A stretch of 5,156 nucleotides of DNA. Source: Bacteroidota bacterium. GTDB taxonomy: Bacteria > Bacteroidota > Bacteroidia > Bacteroidales > Prolixibacteraceae. Numbering within the stretch: the stretch's first letter is position 1; the number at the start of each line of letters is the position of its first letter. The stretch is taken from positions 1-5,156 of the forward strand of contig JAUYEQ010000337.1 of the NCBI GenBank assembly GCA_030691295.1, written 5' to 3'. The translations under genes were made by a program, and so were the position numbers. The notes below the pieces were generated by a model. It was not told the DNA's origin and made no database searches. It saw only the letters and a list, made by a program, of their open reading frames with translations. This document shows, piece by piece, positions 1 through 5,156 of this stretch.

Positions 1-705
1 ATAGGCGATAATTGAACCCGGATTGACAATTTCCACAACATCCGTTTTGGTGGTTGGTTCATTTTTGCGGACGTTCAGCCGGTGCAGAACTTTTCCGGTT
101 CCGGGCGATGCCGTGAACGCATATTTTTCAACAACCCCTCCGGTACATTCGTTGAATTCGGTAACAATGTCCTTCAGTAATTGGTCGTAAGTTCTTCTGC
201 TTTGCAATAGTCCCGACACCGGATCAGTTTTCCTTTTCGGATCGAGAAAGCAATGGCCAATGGTGCTGCCCGTGGGATTCAAGTTGAATGTAAAGCAAAT
301 TTTTGCAATTACCCAGATGAATTTCCGGTAAGCTTCATCGGCATTGATGTTATCTCCGTAACAATATTCAACGCCAACAGCCGCATCATTTGCATTGTAT
401 CCAAATAATTGATTGTCGGTTGGTAATCCGTAAAGCACATGCCAGGCTTTTTCCGGTTTGTCGTTGGTGAGCGCCGGGATGCATTCGATGATTTCCTTAT
501 CGTCAACGAATATATGGGCTGAAGCGCTCATCTCATTTCGGGAGTTTTCGTAATAATTCCGGTTACCCCTGGCTGTCGATTTTGGGTTTCCCGTATCGTG
601 GGCTACAATAAATTTAACTCCGGGCGACATCAGTAATCCGCTCCTTCTTTTCGAAGGGGCAGAAAGGTACGCCGGTGTAATGGTATATTTTTCTTTGAAA
701 GCCAT
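1..705 (-). CDS. N-acetylmuramoyl-L-alanine amidase (Amidase_2 fold) with C-terminal SH3-like domain, 3' end outside window
   Basis: The frame is open from the ATG at 705 to the window edge (235 codons, no stop), so the C-terminus is missing. The first ~185 residues look like a zinc-dependent Amidase_2/PGRP-type domain, which in this family cleaves the bond between N-acetylmuramic acid and L-alanine in peptidoglycan. Visible signatures are KFIVAHDTGNP (31-41, H36), SASAHIFVDDKEIIECIP (60-77), VGVEYCYG (110-117, E113) and GHCFLDPKRKTDP (150-162, H151, K159, D161). By family analogy H36, H151 and D161 bind zinc, while E113 and K159 assist catalysis. Residues ~207-235 (LNVRKNEPTTKTDVVEIV and following) resemble the beginning of a bacterial SH3 domain, probably for wall binding. 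The N-terminus has no hydrophobic signal peptide, so export needs another route, as for phage endolysins. The start lies 12 bp after the stop of the membrane protein gene, indicating one transcript. A cell-wall remodelling role is the alternative to a lysis role. Confidence 0.9.
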   Translation of the reverse strand, partial: MAFKEKYTITPAYLSAPSKRRSGLLMSPGVKFIVAHDTGNPKSTARGNRNYYENSRNEMSASAHIFVDDKEIIECIPALTNDKPEKAWHVLYGLPTDNQLFGYNANDAAVGVEYCYGDNINADEAYRKFIWVIAKICFTFNLNPTGSTIGHCFLDPKRKTDPVSGLLQSRRTYDQLLKDIVTEFNECTGGVVEKYAFTASPGTGKVLHRLNVRKNEPTTKTDVVEIVNPGSIIAY

Positions 706-717
706 GGTTTTTTATTT

Positions 718-1383
718 TTATCCTACTGGAGGTATTTCATTGTCAATTTCACTGTCAATCTCATTGTCCTCATCCTTTTTACTGTCTTTTGTGGCAGTGT
801 CTTTTTCGGTAACACCTTTGTTTTCGGTTGTTTTTAGTGCAGCATAAGTTCCTGCGGAAAGACCCATCAGAATCAGGTTGTTCGTTTCAATATCAGGAAG
901 AATATTGGCCATGTTTAGTGTTGGGTCAGCTATATTGGCCAACGTCTTCTGGATAAACCAGAAACCAATAACAAGGTTGAAAAGCACTGCCTGTAACCGG
1001 TGTATGCTAACCCCACTGCTATCAGAAAGTATGTCGATCAGAAAATTGTCGCCGGGCAAATTCTGAATGAGATTTTTGGTGTTTGTCTGGTCCTGGTCGG
1101 AATTGTCGGTAATCCTCGCAGCCATCGACGTTGCAGCGCTAATCCCCAGCAGAATTAGAATTCCTTCAGTCAATGTAGGGATCTCCTGATATTTCAGAAT
1201 GACGGTCACAAAGCCCGATAGGATAATCACAGTCCACCAGGTTAGCTGGGTACGCGAGTAACTGTAAGGTTTTTTCGTTTTCCGGGTACTTTCATCGAGA
1301 AGGATTCCGTGTTTTACATTTAAATAAAGAACAAGGGCTGTCAATGCAGTAAATACAAGCCAGAAAATAATTTTTGCATCCAT
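718..1383 (-). CDS. Membrane protein of unknown function with a duplicated two-helix module and acidic tail
   Basis: The protein is 221 residues from the ATG at 1383. An upstream in-frame TTG at 1428 would add a basic 15-residue leader, but ATG is preferred because the first membrane helix follows at once. About five hydrophobic segments are visible: residues 5-23, 47-63, 73-89, 130-148 and 168-183. Segments 2-3 and 4-5 belong to two similar modules. Each starts with a Ser-x-x-Arg-x-Gln motif (SYSRTQ near 41, SIHRLQ near 126) and ends with LILLGISAATSMAA (~75-89) or LILMGLSAGTYAAL (~170-183). A soluble linker (~91-125) contains FLIDILSDSSGVS just before the second module. The tail (~188-221) is rich in Lys, Asp and Glu, ends with a DNEI/DSEI/DNEI repeat, and is probably soluble. 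The gene lies directly upstream of a leaderless amidase. A holin-like or anchoring role is possible but not shown, and I do not recognise a named family. Confidence 0.8.
   Translation of the reverse strand: MDAKIIFWLVFTALTALVLYLNVKHGILLDESTRKTKKPYSYSRTQLTWWTVIILSGFVTVILKYQEIPTLTEGILILLGISAATSMAARITDNSDQDQTNTKNLIQNLPGDNFLIDILSDSSGVSIHRLQAVLFNLVIGFWFIQKTLANIADPTLNMANILPDIETNNLILMGLSAGTYAALKTTENKGVTEKDTATKDSKKDEDNEIDSEIDNEIPPVG
733..768 (-). repeat. 12-bp tandem repeat, three copies, in coding sequence (D-N/S-E-I tail)
   Basis: Three consecutive 12-bp units (757-768, 745-756, 733-744 in gene order) read GACAATGAGATT, GACAGTGAAATT and GACAATGAAATA. They encode DNEI, DSEI and DNEI near the C-terminus of the membrane protein. 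Because the unit is a multiple of three, copy-number change would lengthen or shorten the acidic tail without shifting the frame. Confidence 0.85.
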
Positions 1384-1471
1384 ATCAGCTGTTTTATGCC
1401 TACTCTTTTTTTTTCGGATTTTCGGCAACTCCGCAAATGAATTGTATCTGAATCGAACTAAAATTAAAAAT

Positions 1472-1489
1472 TTGATTTACAAGAATCAA
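1472..1489. repeat. Inverted repeat TTGATT-N6-AATCAA
   Basis: A perfect 6-bp inverted repeat (TTGATT at 1472-1477, AATCAA at 1484-1489) is separated by TACAAG. It lies 88 bp upstream of the membrane protein ATG, a reasonable place for an operator of the leftward unit. It is AT-rich and short, so chance occurrence is quite possible. It lacks a GC-rich stem and T-run and is not a terminator. Confidence 0.35.
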
Positions 1490-1621
1490 TAGCACAAACG
1501 TGTCATTTACACAGGTCTGCTGATCATAGAACCGAATGTTTTTAGGAAAGTGGTGTTTGCACGAACAATTTTTCGCGGTTGATTCAATTAATTTGATGTT
1601 TGTAGTAAATTAGTGATTAAT

Positions 1622-1635
1622 TTAGGGTTACCTAA
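1622..1635. promoter_or_regulatory. Inverted repeat TTAGG-N4-CCTAA, candidate operator of the LuxR-type gene
   Basis: A perfect 5-bp inverted repeat, TTAGG-GTTA-CCTAA, ends four bases before the candidate -7 element at 1640-1647. A protein bound here would sit between the -33 and -7 regions of the regulator promoter. Autoregulation by the downstream gene product is a guess from position only, and the half-sites are short. Confidence 0.35.
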
Positions 1636-1639
1636 TTCG

Positions 1640-1647
1640 TATTTTTG
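1640..1647 (+). promoter_or_regulatory. Candidate Bacteroidota -7 element (TATTTTTG) for the LuxR-type gene
   Basis: TATTTTTG matches the Bacteroidota -7 consensus TANNTTTG exactly. Initiation would fall near 1653, leaving a leader of about 60 nt to the ATG at 1714. No TTTG or TTG stands at the expected 19-21 bp upstream, so only half of the promoter is supported. If real, it argues against the in-frame TTG at 1645 as a start codon, because that TTG lies inside this element. Confidence 0.4.
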
Positions 1648-1713
1648 GTATTAATATATATCAGGTATTTGAATCAGTTGAAGTTATTACTTATTCAATC
1701 AGTTTATTTCAAA

Positions 1714-2499
1714 ATGGAGGACAGAAATAATTCGGTTGTTTTTACTGATAAGATTCATGAAGGAAACATGGATACTTCGAAGGATAAGGTGGATGTTTCT
1801 GCTGAAATGACTTCGCATGCCAAAGTATCGGATGATGATCCTGTGCAACTTTTTGATTGCTGTCTGGTTGATCATTCCGGGCGGCAGTTTGCCTGCGCTC
1901 ACGATCATTGCCAACACCAGAGCAGTTGTTTTAAAACCGATCAGTTACAGGAAAAACTTATCTTCCACGAACTACGATTTCACCCCGAAGACAGAATGAT
2001 TTGGTGCGAGGAAGCTTTCCCCGATATCCTGAGGTTTATTGGATCTGAACCAATTGTTGAGTTCCCTGATTACCGGTTTATATTTAATCACCGGTATATT
2101 TGTAAAGATGGAAGAATCTCGCAGTTCATGCACGAAGGTTCGCTTACATTTACCAACGATATCTGGATGCCGTCTCTGAACCTGAAAGTTTTTTTCGAAA
2201 TAGCCGATATCAAGTCTGACGAAACCATTGTTCTCACATTGTTCAAGTACGATGCTGATAATGGATATCAAAAAGTTTTCAGTAAAGAATACGGCGGAAT
2301 TTGCAGTTCAGTTTTATCGAAGCGTGAGTTGGAGATTATTAAACTTTGTCATGAAGGCATGAGCAGCAAAATGATCGCGGAGAAGCTGAACCTGAGTATT
2401 CATACCGTTAAAAATCACAAGCGCAACAGCATGGAAAAAACTACAACCCATAATATCACAGAGCTGATCCATTATTGTATTAAAAGCAACTGGATGTAA
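1714..2499 (+). CDS. LuxR/GerE-family transcriptional regulator with PAS-like N-terminal sensor region
   Basis: The protein is 261 residues from the ATG at 1714. The frame extends back to a TTG at 1645, which overlaps a candidate promoter and adds a sequence unlike a normal N-terminus. A later ATG at 1768 would give 243 residues. The C-terminal ~60 residues are a clear GerE-type DNA-binding domain: SVLSKRELEIIKL (from ~199) followed by the helix-turn-helix GMSSKMIAEKLNLSIHTVKNHK (215-236). The front region resembles PAS-like sensors of Bacteroidota LuxR proteins, with FHPEDR (~89-94), a core strand FIFNHRYICKDG (~122-133), then FMHEGS and FFEIADIK. There is no phosphoacceptor receiver domain, so it is not a classical response regulator. 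Residues 49-72 hold five Cys and four His, a possible metal or redox site. It stands alone, divergent from the membrane protein-amidase unit and convergent with the MATE gene. The ligand and target genes are unknown. Confidence 0.88.
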   Translation: MEDRNNSVVFTDKIHEGNMDTSKDKVDVSAEMTSHAKVSDDDPVQLFDCCLVDHSGRQFACAHDHCQHQSSCFKTDQLQEKLIFHELRFHPEDRMIWCEEAFPDILRFIGSEPIVEFPDYRFIFNHRYICKDGRISQFMHEGSLTFTNDIWMPSLNLKVFFEIADIKSDETIVLTLFKYDADNGYQKVFSKEYGGICSSVLSKRELEIIKLCHEGMSSKMIAEKLNLSIHTVKNHKRNSMEKTTTHNITELIHYCIKSNWM

Positions 2500-2553
2500 A
2501 TTCTCACATTCTCACATTCTCACATCTCCACATCTTCACATTTCCACATCACG
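2500..2553. repeat. 8-bp tandem repeat (six copies) at the junction of two convergent genes
   Basis: Six head-to-tail octamers run from 2500 to 2547: ATTCTCAC three times (2500-2523), then ATCTCCAC, ATCTTCAC and ATTTCCAC, followed by a partial ATCACG. The array starts at the base after the regulator's TAA stop, fills the 36 bp between the two stop codons, and continues into the MATE gene, supplying its TGA stop (2536-2538) and last few codons. The perfect copies lie on the regulator side and the diverged copies on the MATE side. No GC-rich hairpin with a T-run is seen between the genes, so no conventional terminator can be called. Confidence 0.9.
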
Positions 2554-3885
2554 TTTCCCTACCACCACTTTTCCTTTCCATTTTCCGCTGCGGTAATATA
2601 CAAGCAGCATGAGCATCCCTATAAATGTTCCCATTGGTTCGGCCCACCAGATACCGTTTACACCAATCAATCCGGAGATAAAAATTGCTGCCGGAATTCG
2701 GACAATGTACAAAGCGGTAAAAGTTGCAATCATTGGGATCAATGTGGCTCCTGCGCCTCTTAAGAAACCGGTAAAACTAAACATGATGGAGAAAAGCAGA
2801 TAAAATGATGAAACGATCAGTAAATAATCCTGACCAATTTTAATCACATCAGGATCGGTTGTAAACAGCGACATGATGTGTTTTCCAAACAAAATAATCA
2901 GCATAGAAGCAACAATACAATAAATGGTCGAGAAAATAAGCGTAGCCTTTAGCCCGGTTTTGGCGCGTCGTTCTTCGAAAGCCCCCAGGTTTTGCCCAAC
3001 AAAGGCCGATAACGCCGAAGAGAAGGTGATGGCAGGCAGTTTTACAAACGAGTCGATACGCATTGCCGCAGAATAAGCTGCAACAGCATTGGTTCCAAAA
3101 CCATTCACGATGCTCATGATGGCCATCATCCCGAAAGCAACAAACGATTGCTGAAATCCTGTTGGTAGCCCAATTCGAATACAGCTTTTAAAAATATCGC
3201 GGTCGAACAAATATTTCCGGAACGACAATTTTATGATCGGATGCTTTTTGTTGAGATAAATGACAGCAGTAAGGAATGCGCCACCTTCAGAAAGAATAGT
3301 TGCAAATGCGGCTCCCTGAATTCCCCATTTAAATACCACTACAAAAAGCAGATCGAGCAAAATGTTGTTCACTGTTGCAATCATCATAAAATACAGCGGC
3401 GTTTTTGAATCGCCCAATCCGCGCAAAATACTGCTGATACCGCTAAACCCGAAGAAAAAGAACATTCCGAGAAGGTAAATATTCAGGTAACTGAGCGCTT
3501 CGGGCATGATATCTTCAGGCAAACCCAGCAGGATGAATATATGTTCGCTGAAAAAAATTCCAAGAATGGTGACCAGAATGGACGAACCGAGAAAGAAAAT
3601 AAAAATGGTGTCGATGGTGCGTTTTACTTCATCGATTTTTTTAGCACCGAAATATTGTGAAATTACCGTTGAAGCTCCTGAACCGACCCCGATCACCAGT
3701 GAGATGAGGGCAAAGATAATGGGGAACGAGGCTCCGACGGCGCCCAGCGCTTCTTTTCCAATGTACCGGCCAACAATGATGCTGTCGATAATGTTGTAAA
3801 GGTTCTGAAATATATTTCCGAGCACCAGCGGAACGGAAAATTGCAGAATCAATTTCGCCTCTTTGCCAACGGTGAAGTCTTTCAT
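2536..3885 (-). CDS. MATE-family multidrug/cation efflux transporter
   Basis: The protein is 449 residues, the usual full length for this 12-helix inner-membrane family, which exports cationic drugs or metabolites by Na+ or H+ antiport. The N-terminal half opens with SVPLVLGNIFQNLYNIIDS (17-35) and IIVGRYIGKEALGAVGAS (36-53), followed by GVGSGASTVISQYFGAKK (66-83), all typical of MATE proteins. The hallmark region ILRGLGDSKTPLYFM (153-167) is mirrored in the second half by FLRGAGATLIPMI (374-386), reflecting the two-fold pseudo-symmetry of the fold. FVGQNLGAFEERRAK (295-309) is another family signature. The ATG at 3885 places the first helix as expected. The gene is alone, divergent from the ATPase gene and convergent with the LuxR-type gene. 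Its last residues (about RDVEM) and its stop are formed by the 8-bp repeat array. Substrate and coupling ion cannot be read from the sequence, and I found no exact TANNTTTG promoter upstream. Confidence 0.95.
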   Translation of the reverse strand: MKDFTVGKEAKLILQFSVPLVLGNIFQNLYNIIDSIIVGRYIGKEALGAVGASFPIIFALISLVIGVGSGASTVISQYFGAKKIDEVKRTIDTIFIFFLGSSILVTILGIFFSEHIFILLGLPEDIMPEALSYLNIYLLGMFFFFGFSGISSILRGLGDSKTPLYFMMIATVNNILLDLLFVVVFKWGIQGAAFATILSEGGAFLTAVIYLNKKHPIIKLSFRKYLFDRDIFKSCIRIGLPTGFQQSFVAFGMMAIMSIVNGFGTNAVAAYSAAMRIDSFVKLPAITFSSALSAFVGQNLGAFEERRAKTGLKATLIFSTIYCIVASMLIILFGKHIMSLFTTDPDVIKIGQDYLLIVSSFYLLFSIMFSFTGFLRGAGATLIPMIATFTALYIVRIPAAIFISGLIGVNGIWWAEPMGTFIGMLMLLVYYRSGKWKGKVVVGKRDVEM

Positions 3886-3983
3886 TCATTCCTGATAAGC
3901 CTGCAAAACTCACGAATTAATTACTGAAATCAAAATACAATAAGTGTCATTCTTTTTTAGAAAATGAAAGGCAGATGGATACA

Positions 3984-4003
3984 TTGTCCTTCATGTAGGA
4001 TTA
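3984..4003. promoter_or_regulatory. Imperfect palindrome TTGTCCT-N6-AGGATTA, candidate operator
   Basis: TTGTCCT (3984-3990) and AGGATTA (3997-4003) form an imperfect inverted repeat around TCATGT, with a perfect TCCT/AGGA core. The second repeat unit keeps a weaker version (TCTT...AGGA, 4019-4032). The third keeps only the left half (TTGTCCT, 4048-4054), because the right half is deleted. Dyad symmetry within repeated units upstream of a promoter is typical of a dimeric regulator binding site, but the protein is unknown. Confidence 0.45.
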
Positions 4004-4071
4004 AAATTGGTAAAAATATCTTGTATGTAGGATAAAAATTGATAAATTTGTCCTGTATATAAAAATTGATA
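3987..4071 (+). repeat. Three-copy 32-bp direct repeat ending at the ATPase start codon
   Basis: Unit 1 is 3987-4018, unit 2 is 4019-4050 and unit 3 is 4051-4071. Units 1 and 2 are exactly 32 bp and agree at 24 of 32 positions, including ATGTAGGAT. Unit 3 matches unit 2 at 20 of 21 aligned positions but lacks five bases (GTAGG), and ends two bases (AG) short of the ATG, or one base short when counted to 4072. All three share AAAATTG. The 32-bp spacing is about three helical turns, so equivalent bases in units 1 and 2 face the same side of the DNA. The promoter of the ATPase gene lies in unit 2, and unit 3 overlaps the predicted transcription start and leader. Confidence 0.85.
4021..4050 (+). 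promoter_or_regulatory. Bacteroidota-type promoter of the ATPase gene (TTG-N19-TAAATTTG)
   Basis: TTG at 4021-4023 and TAAATTTG at 4043-4050 are separated by 19 bp, matching the Bacteroidota consensus of a TTTG/TTG -33 box and a TANNTTTG -7 box. Transcription would begin near 4055-4057, leaving a leader under 20 nt before the ATG at 4073. The promoter coincides with the second 32-bp repeat. The equivalent place in unit 1 reads TAAAAATA, so only unit 2 carries a functional-looking -7 box. Confidence 0.65.
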
Positions 4072-4072
4072 G

Positions 4073-5156
4073 ATGAATAAAGAACTGTTGAAGCAAATAA
4101 TAATTGAAAATCAGGAGTTTGTCAGTAGATTGGAAATTGTTGCCAGAAAATTGGTTTTGGAGAAAAATGGAAATTATGTTTTTGTTGGTGCCCGAAGGTC
4201 AGGAAAGACCTTTTCGATGTTCCGGATTATCAAAGACATGCTCTCAGCAGATGTTCCTTTGTCTGCGATTTTATATATAAATTTTGAGGATGAGCGGTTG
4301 ATGGAATTAACTGTTGATCAACTTGGTTTTATTTTGGAAGCACATCAGGAATTGTTTTCGGAGCAACCGGTTTTATTTTTTGATGAAATTCAAAATGTTG
4401 ATGGCTGGGAAAAATTTGCGCGCAGAATGGCCGATACCGGTTACCGGATATATATTACCGGTAGCAATGCAAAAATGCTAAGTTCTGAAATTGCTACGAC
4501 ACTTGGAGCCCGGTTTCTGATCAGAAAAATCTTTCCGCTCTCGTTCGGGGAATATTTACAAATGAATAAACTCGAATTGGAAAATAATTGGGAGTATTCT
4601 TCGCAGCGATTCGAAATACGAAGAATGTTTAACGATTATTTCTACTATGGCGGCTTTCCTGAGATTATTCGTTTTCAGGAGAAACGAATGTGGCTGGAGA
4701 ATCTGTTTCAGAAAATATTTTTTGGCGATCTTGTTGCACGATATAAAATCAGGAATGACTTTGCTCTTCGATTGATGATTAAGAAATTAGCTGAAAGTAC
4801 TCAGGATGAAATAACGATAAGCCGAATAAAAAACATAATTCAATCAACCGGCATCAAGATCGGAGCCAGCACTCTTTTTGAGTATATCGAATTTATGAAG
4901 GAAACATGGCTGATATACGGAATCAAAAATTACCTGGCGAAAATCAGCGAACGTGAAACCTCAGGGAAGTATTATTTTGTGGATAACGGTATTTTGTCGC
5001 TTTTCCTGATGAATGCTGAAACAATATTGCTTGAAAATTTGGTGGCCTGCCAGTTAATACGCCTGTACGGCGATGGAGTTTACTATTTGAGAAGTAAATC
5101 AGAGGTTGATTTTTATATTCCTGAAAAGCAGACTTTAATTCAGGTTTGTTATAAAA
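4073..5156 (+). CDS. AAA+ ATPase (AAA_14-like) with DUF4143-like C-terminal region, 3' end outside window
   Basis: The frame runs open from the ATG at 4073 to the window edge (361 codons plus one base), while family members are usually about 380-450 residues, so the end is missing. The ATPase half contains a Walker A loop GARRSGKT (39-46), a Walker B strand VLFFDEIQNV (100-109, D104/E105) and a sensor-like segment YITGSNAKML (127-136). It continues with GARFLIRKIFPLSFGEYL (145-162), the usual family signature. Next come YYGGFPEII (191-199) and a winged-helix-like middle (~229-288, including ISRIKNIIQSTGIKIG). The DUF4143-like part shows YFVDNGILS (301-309), ENLVACQLI (321-329) and SEVDFYIPEKQTLIQVCY (343-360), a layout resembling PD-(D/E)XK nucleases. 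The position of the usual catalytic Lys appears to be Cys (IQVCY), suggesting a degenerate nuclease. The cellular role of this widespread, often patchily distributed family is unsettled. The ATG immediately follows the third 32-bp repeat, and no Shine-Dalgarno sequence is seen. Confidence 0.92.
   Translation, partial: MNKELLKQIIIENQEFVSRLEIVARKLVLEKNGNYVFVGARRSGKTFSMFRIIKDMLSADVPLSAILYINFEDERLMELTVDQLGFILEAHQELFSEQPVLFFDEIQNVDGWEKFARRMADTGYRIYITGSNAKMLSSEIATTLGARFLIRKIFPLSFGEYLQMNKLELENNWEYSSQRFEIRRMFNDYFYYGGFPEIIRFQEKRMWLENLFQKIFFGDLVARYKIRNDFALRLMIKKLAESTQDEITISRIKNIIQSTGIKIGASTLFEYIEFMKETWLIYGIKNYLAKISERETSGKYYFVDNGILSLFLMNAETILLENLVACQLIRLYGDGVYYLRSKSEVDFYIPEKQTLIQVCYK

Larger units (their letters stand above)
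1384..1713. other. Divergent intergenic region (330 bp) between membrane protein/amidase unit and LuxR-type gene
   Basis: This AT-rich stretch must hold the promoters for the leftward membrane protein-amidase unit and the rightward regulator gene. I see no convincing small gene or RNA in it. The recognisable elements are an inverted repeat at 1472-1489, another at 1622-1635, and a TANNTTTG-type -7 element at 1640-1647 facing the regulator. No exact TANNTTTG match was found facing left, so the promoter of the membrane protein-amidase unit is not located. Poly-T at 1406-1414 lies just before the leftward start, giving an A-rich leader in that transcript. Confidence 0.6.
3886..4072. other. Divergent intergenic region between MATE and ATPase genes
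   Basis: The MATE-proximal half (3886-3986) is AT-rich with no recognisable gene or RNA. It contains only a near-match to a -7 element for MATE (TATTTTG on the minus strand, 3931-3937, one base short) with no partner -33 box. The ATPase-proximal half (3987-4071) is almost entirely the three-copy 32-bp repeat described separately, with the ATPase promoter in its middle copy. Confidence 0.7.

Noticed and set aside
309..506. Short open frame on the minus strand in another phase
   Set aside because: It overlaps the amidase domain in a different frame, and the amidase frame has conserved catalytic motifs on both sides.
1384..1428. N-terminal extension of the membrane protein from a TTG at 1428
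   Set aside because: It adds a very basic 15-residue leader before the first helix and depends on a rare start codon, while an ATG at 1383 sits directly before the helix. It cannot be fully excluded.
1645..1713. N-terminal extension of the LuxR-type regulator from a TTG at 1645
   Set aside because: The TTG lies inside the candidate -7 element, and the added residues (Ile/Leu/Tyr-rich) do not resemble the family. The ATG at 1714 is a better start.
1972..2271. Open frame antisense to the LuxR-type gene
   Set aside because: It lies fully inside a well-supported gene on the opposite strand and shows no recognisable domain.
2500..2553. Bidirectional Rho-independent terminator between the convergent genes
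   Set aside because: The stretch is a tandem repeat with no self-complementary GC-rich stem followed by a T-run.
3506..3799. Open frame antisense to the MATE gene
   Set aside because: It mirrors the transporter's coding sequence and has no family signature. The MATE frame explains the region.
3931..3937. Promoter for the MATE gene (TATTTTG on the minus strand)
   Set aside because: It is one base short of TANNTTTG and has no -33 partner at a suitable distance, so it was not called as a feature.
3987..4071. CRISPR array
   Set aside because: The 32-bp units abut directly with no spacers, and no cas gene is present.

Overview
The window looks like a chromosomal segment from a member of the Bacteroidota, possibly the Bacteroidales/Marinilabiliales side. 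The evidence is indirect. Genes lack Shine-Dalgarno sequences and have A-rich leaders. A Bacteroidota-type promoter (TTG, 19 bp, TAAATTTG) precedes the ATPase gene. A LuxR-family regulator with a PAS-like front half and an ATPase joined to a DUF4143-like region are also common there. No RNA gene, transposase or CRISPR array is visible. Genus and species cannot be called from this sequence.

Layout: (1) Positions 1-1383, minus strand, hold a two-gene unit. A membrane protein of unknown function (718-1383) is followed after 12 bp by a zinc-dependent N-acetylmuramoyl-L-alanine amidase (705 to beyond position 1) with the beginning of a bacterial SH3 domain. The amidase has no signal peptide, and its partner is a multi-spanning membrane protein with an internal duplication. 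The pair resembles an endolysin/holin-like cassette, but that is an inference. (2) Positions 1384-1713 form a divergent intergenic region with two short inverted repeats and a candidate -7 element for the next gene. (3) Positions 1714-2499, plus strand, encode a LuxR/GerE-type regulator with an unusual Cys/His cluster near its N-terminus. (4) A six-copy 8-bp tandem repeat fills the 36 bp between two convergent stop codons and runs into the end of the next gene. (5) Positions 2536-3885, minus strand, encode a full-length MATE efflux transporter. (6) Positions 3886-4072 form a divergent intergenic region whose ATPase-proximal half is a three-copy, 32-bp direct repeat with a consensus promoter embedded in it. 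(7) From 4073 to the window end, plus strand, lies an AAA+ ATPase with a DUF4143-like C-terminal region, cut off by the window edge.

The segments look functionally independent: a peptidoglycan hydrolase with a membrane partner, a solitary regulator, a drug/cation exporter and an accessory ATPase. No complete new multi-gene system can be demonstrated. The most interesting signals are the phased 32-bp repeat array over the ATPase promoter, the duplicated membrane protein coupled to a leaderless amidase, and the 8-bp repeat that forms the end of the MATE gene.
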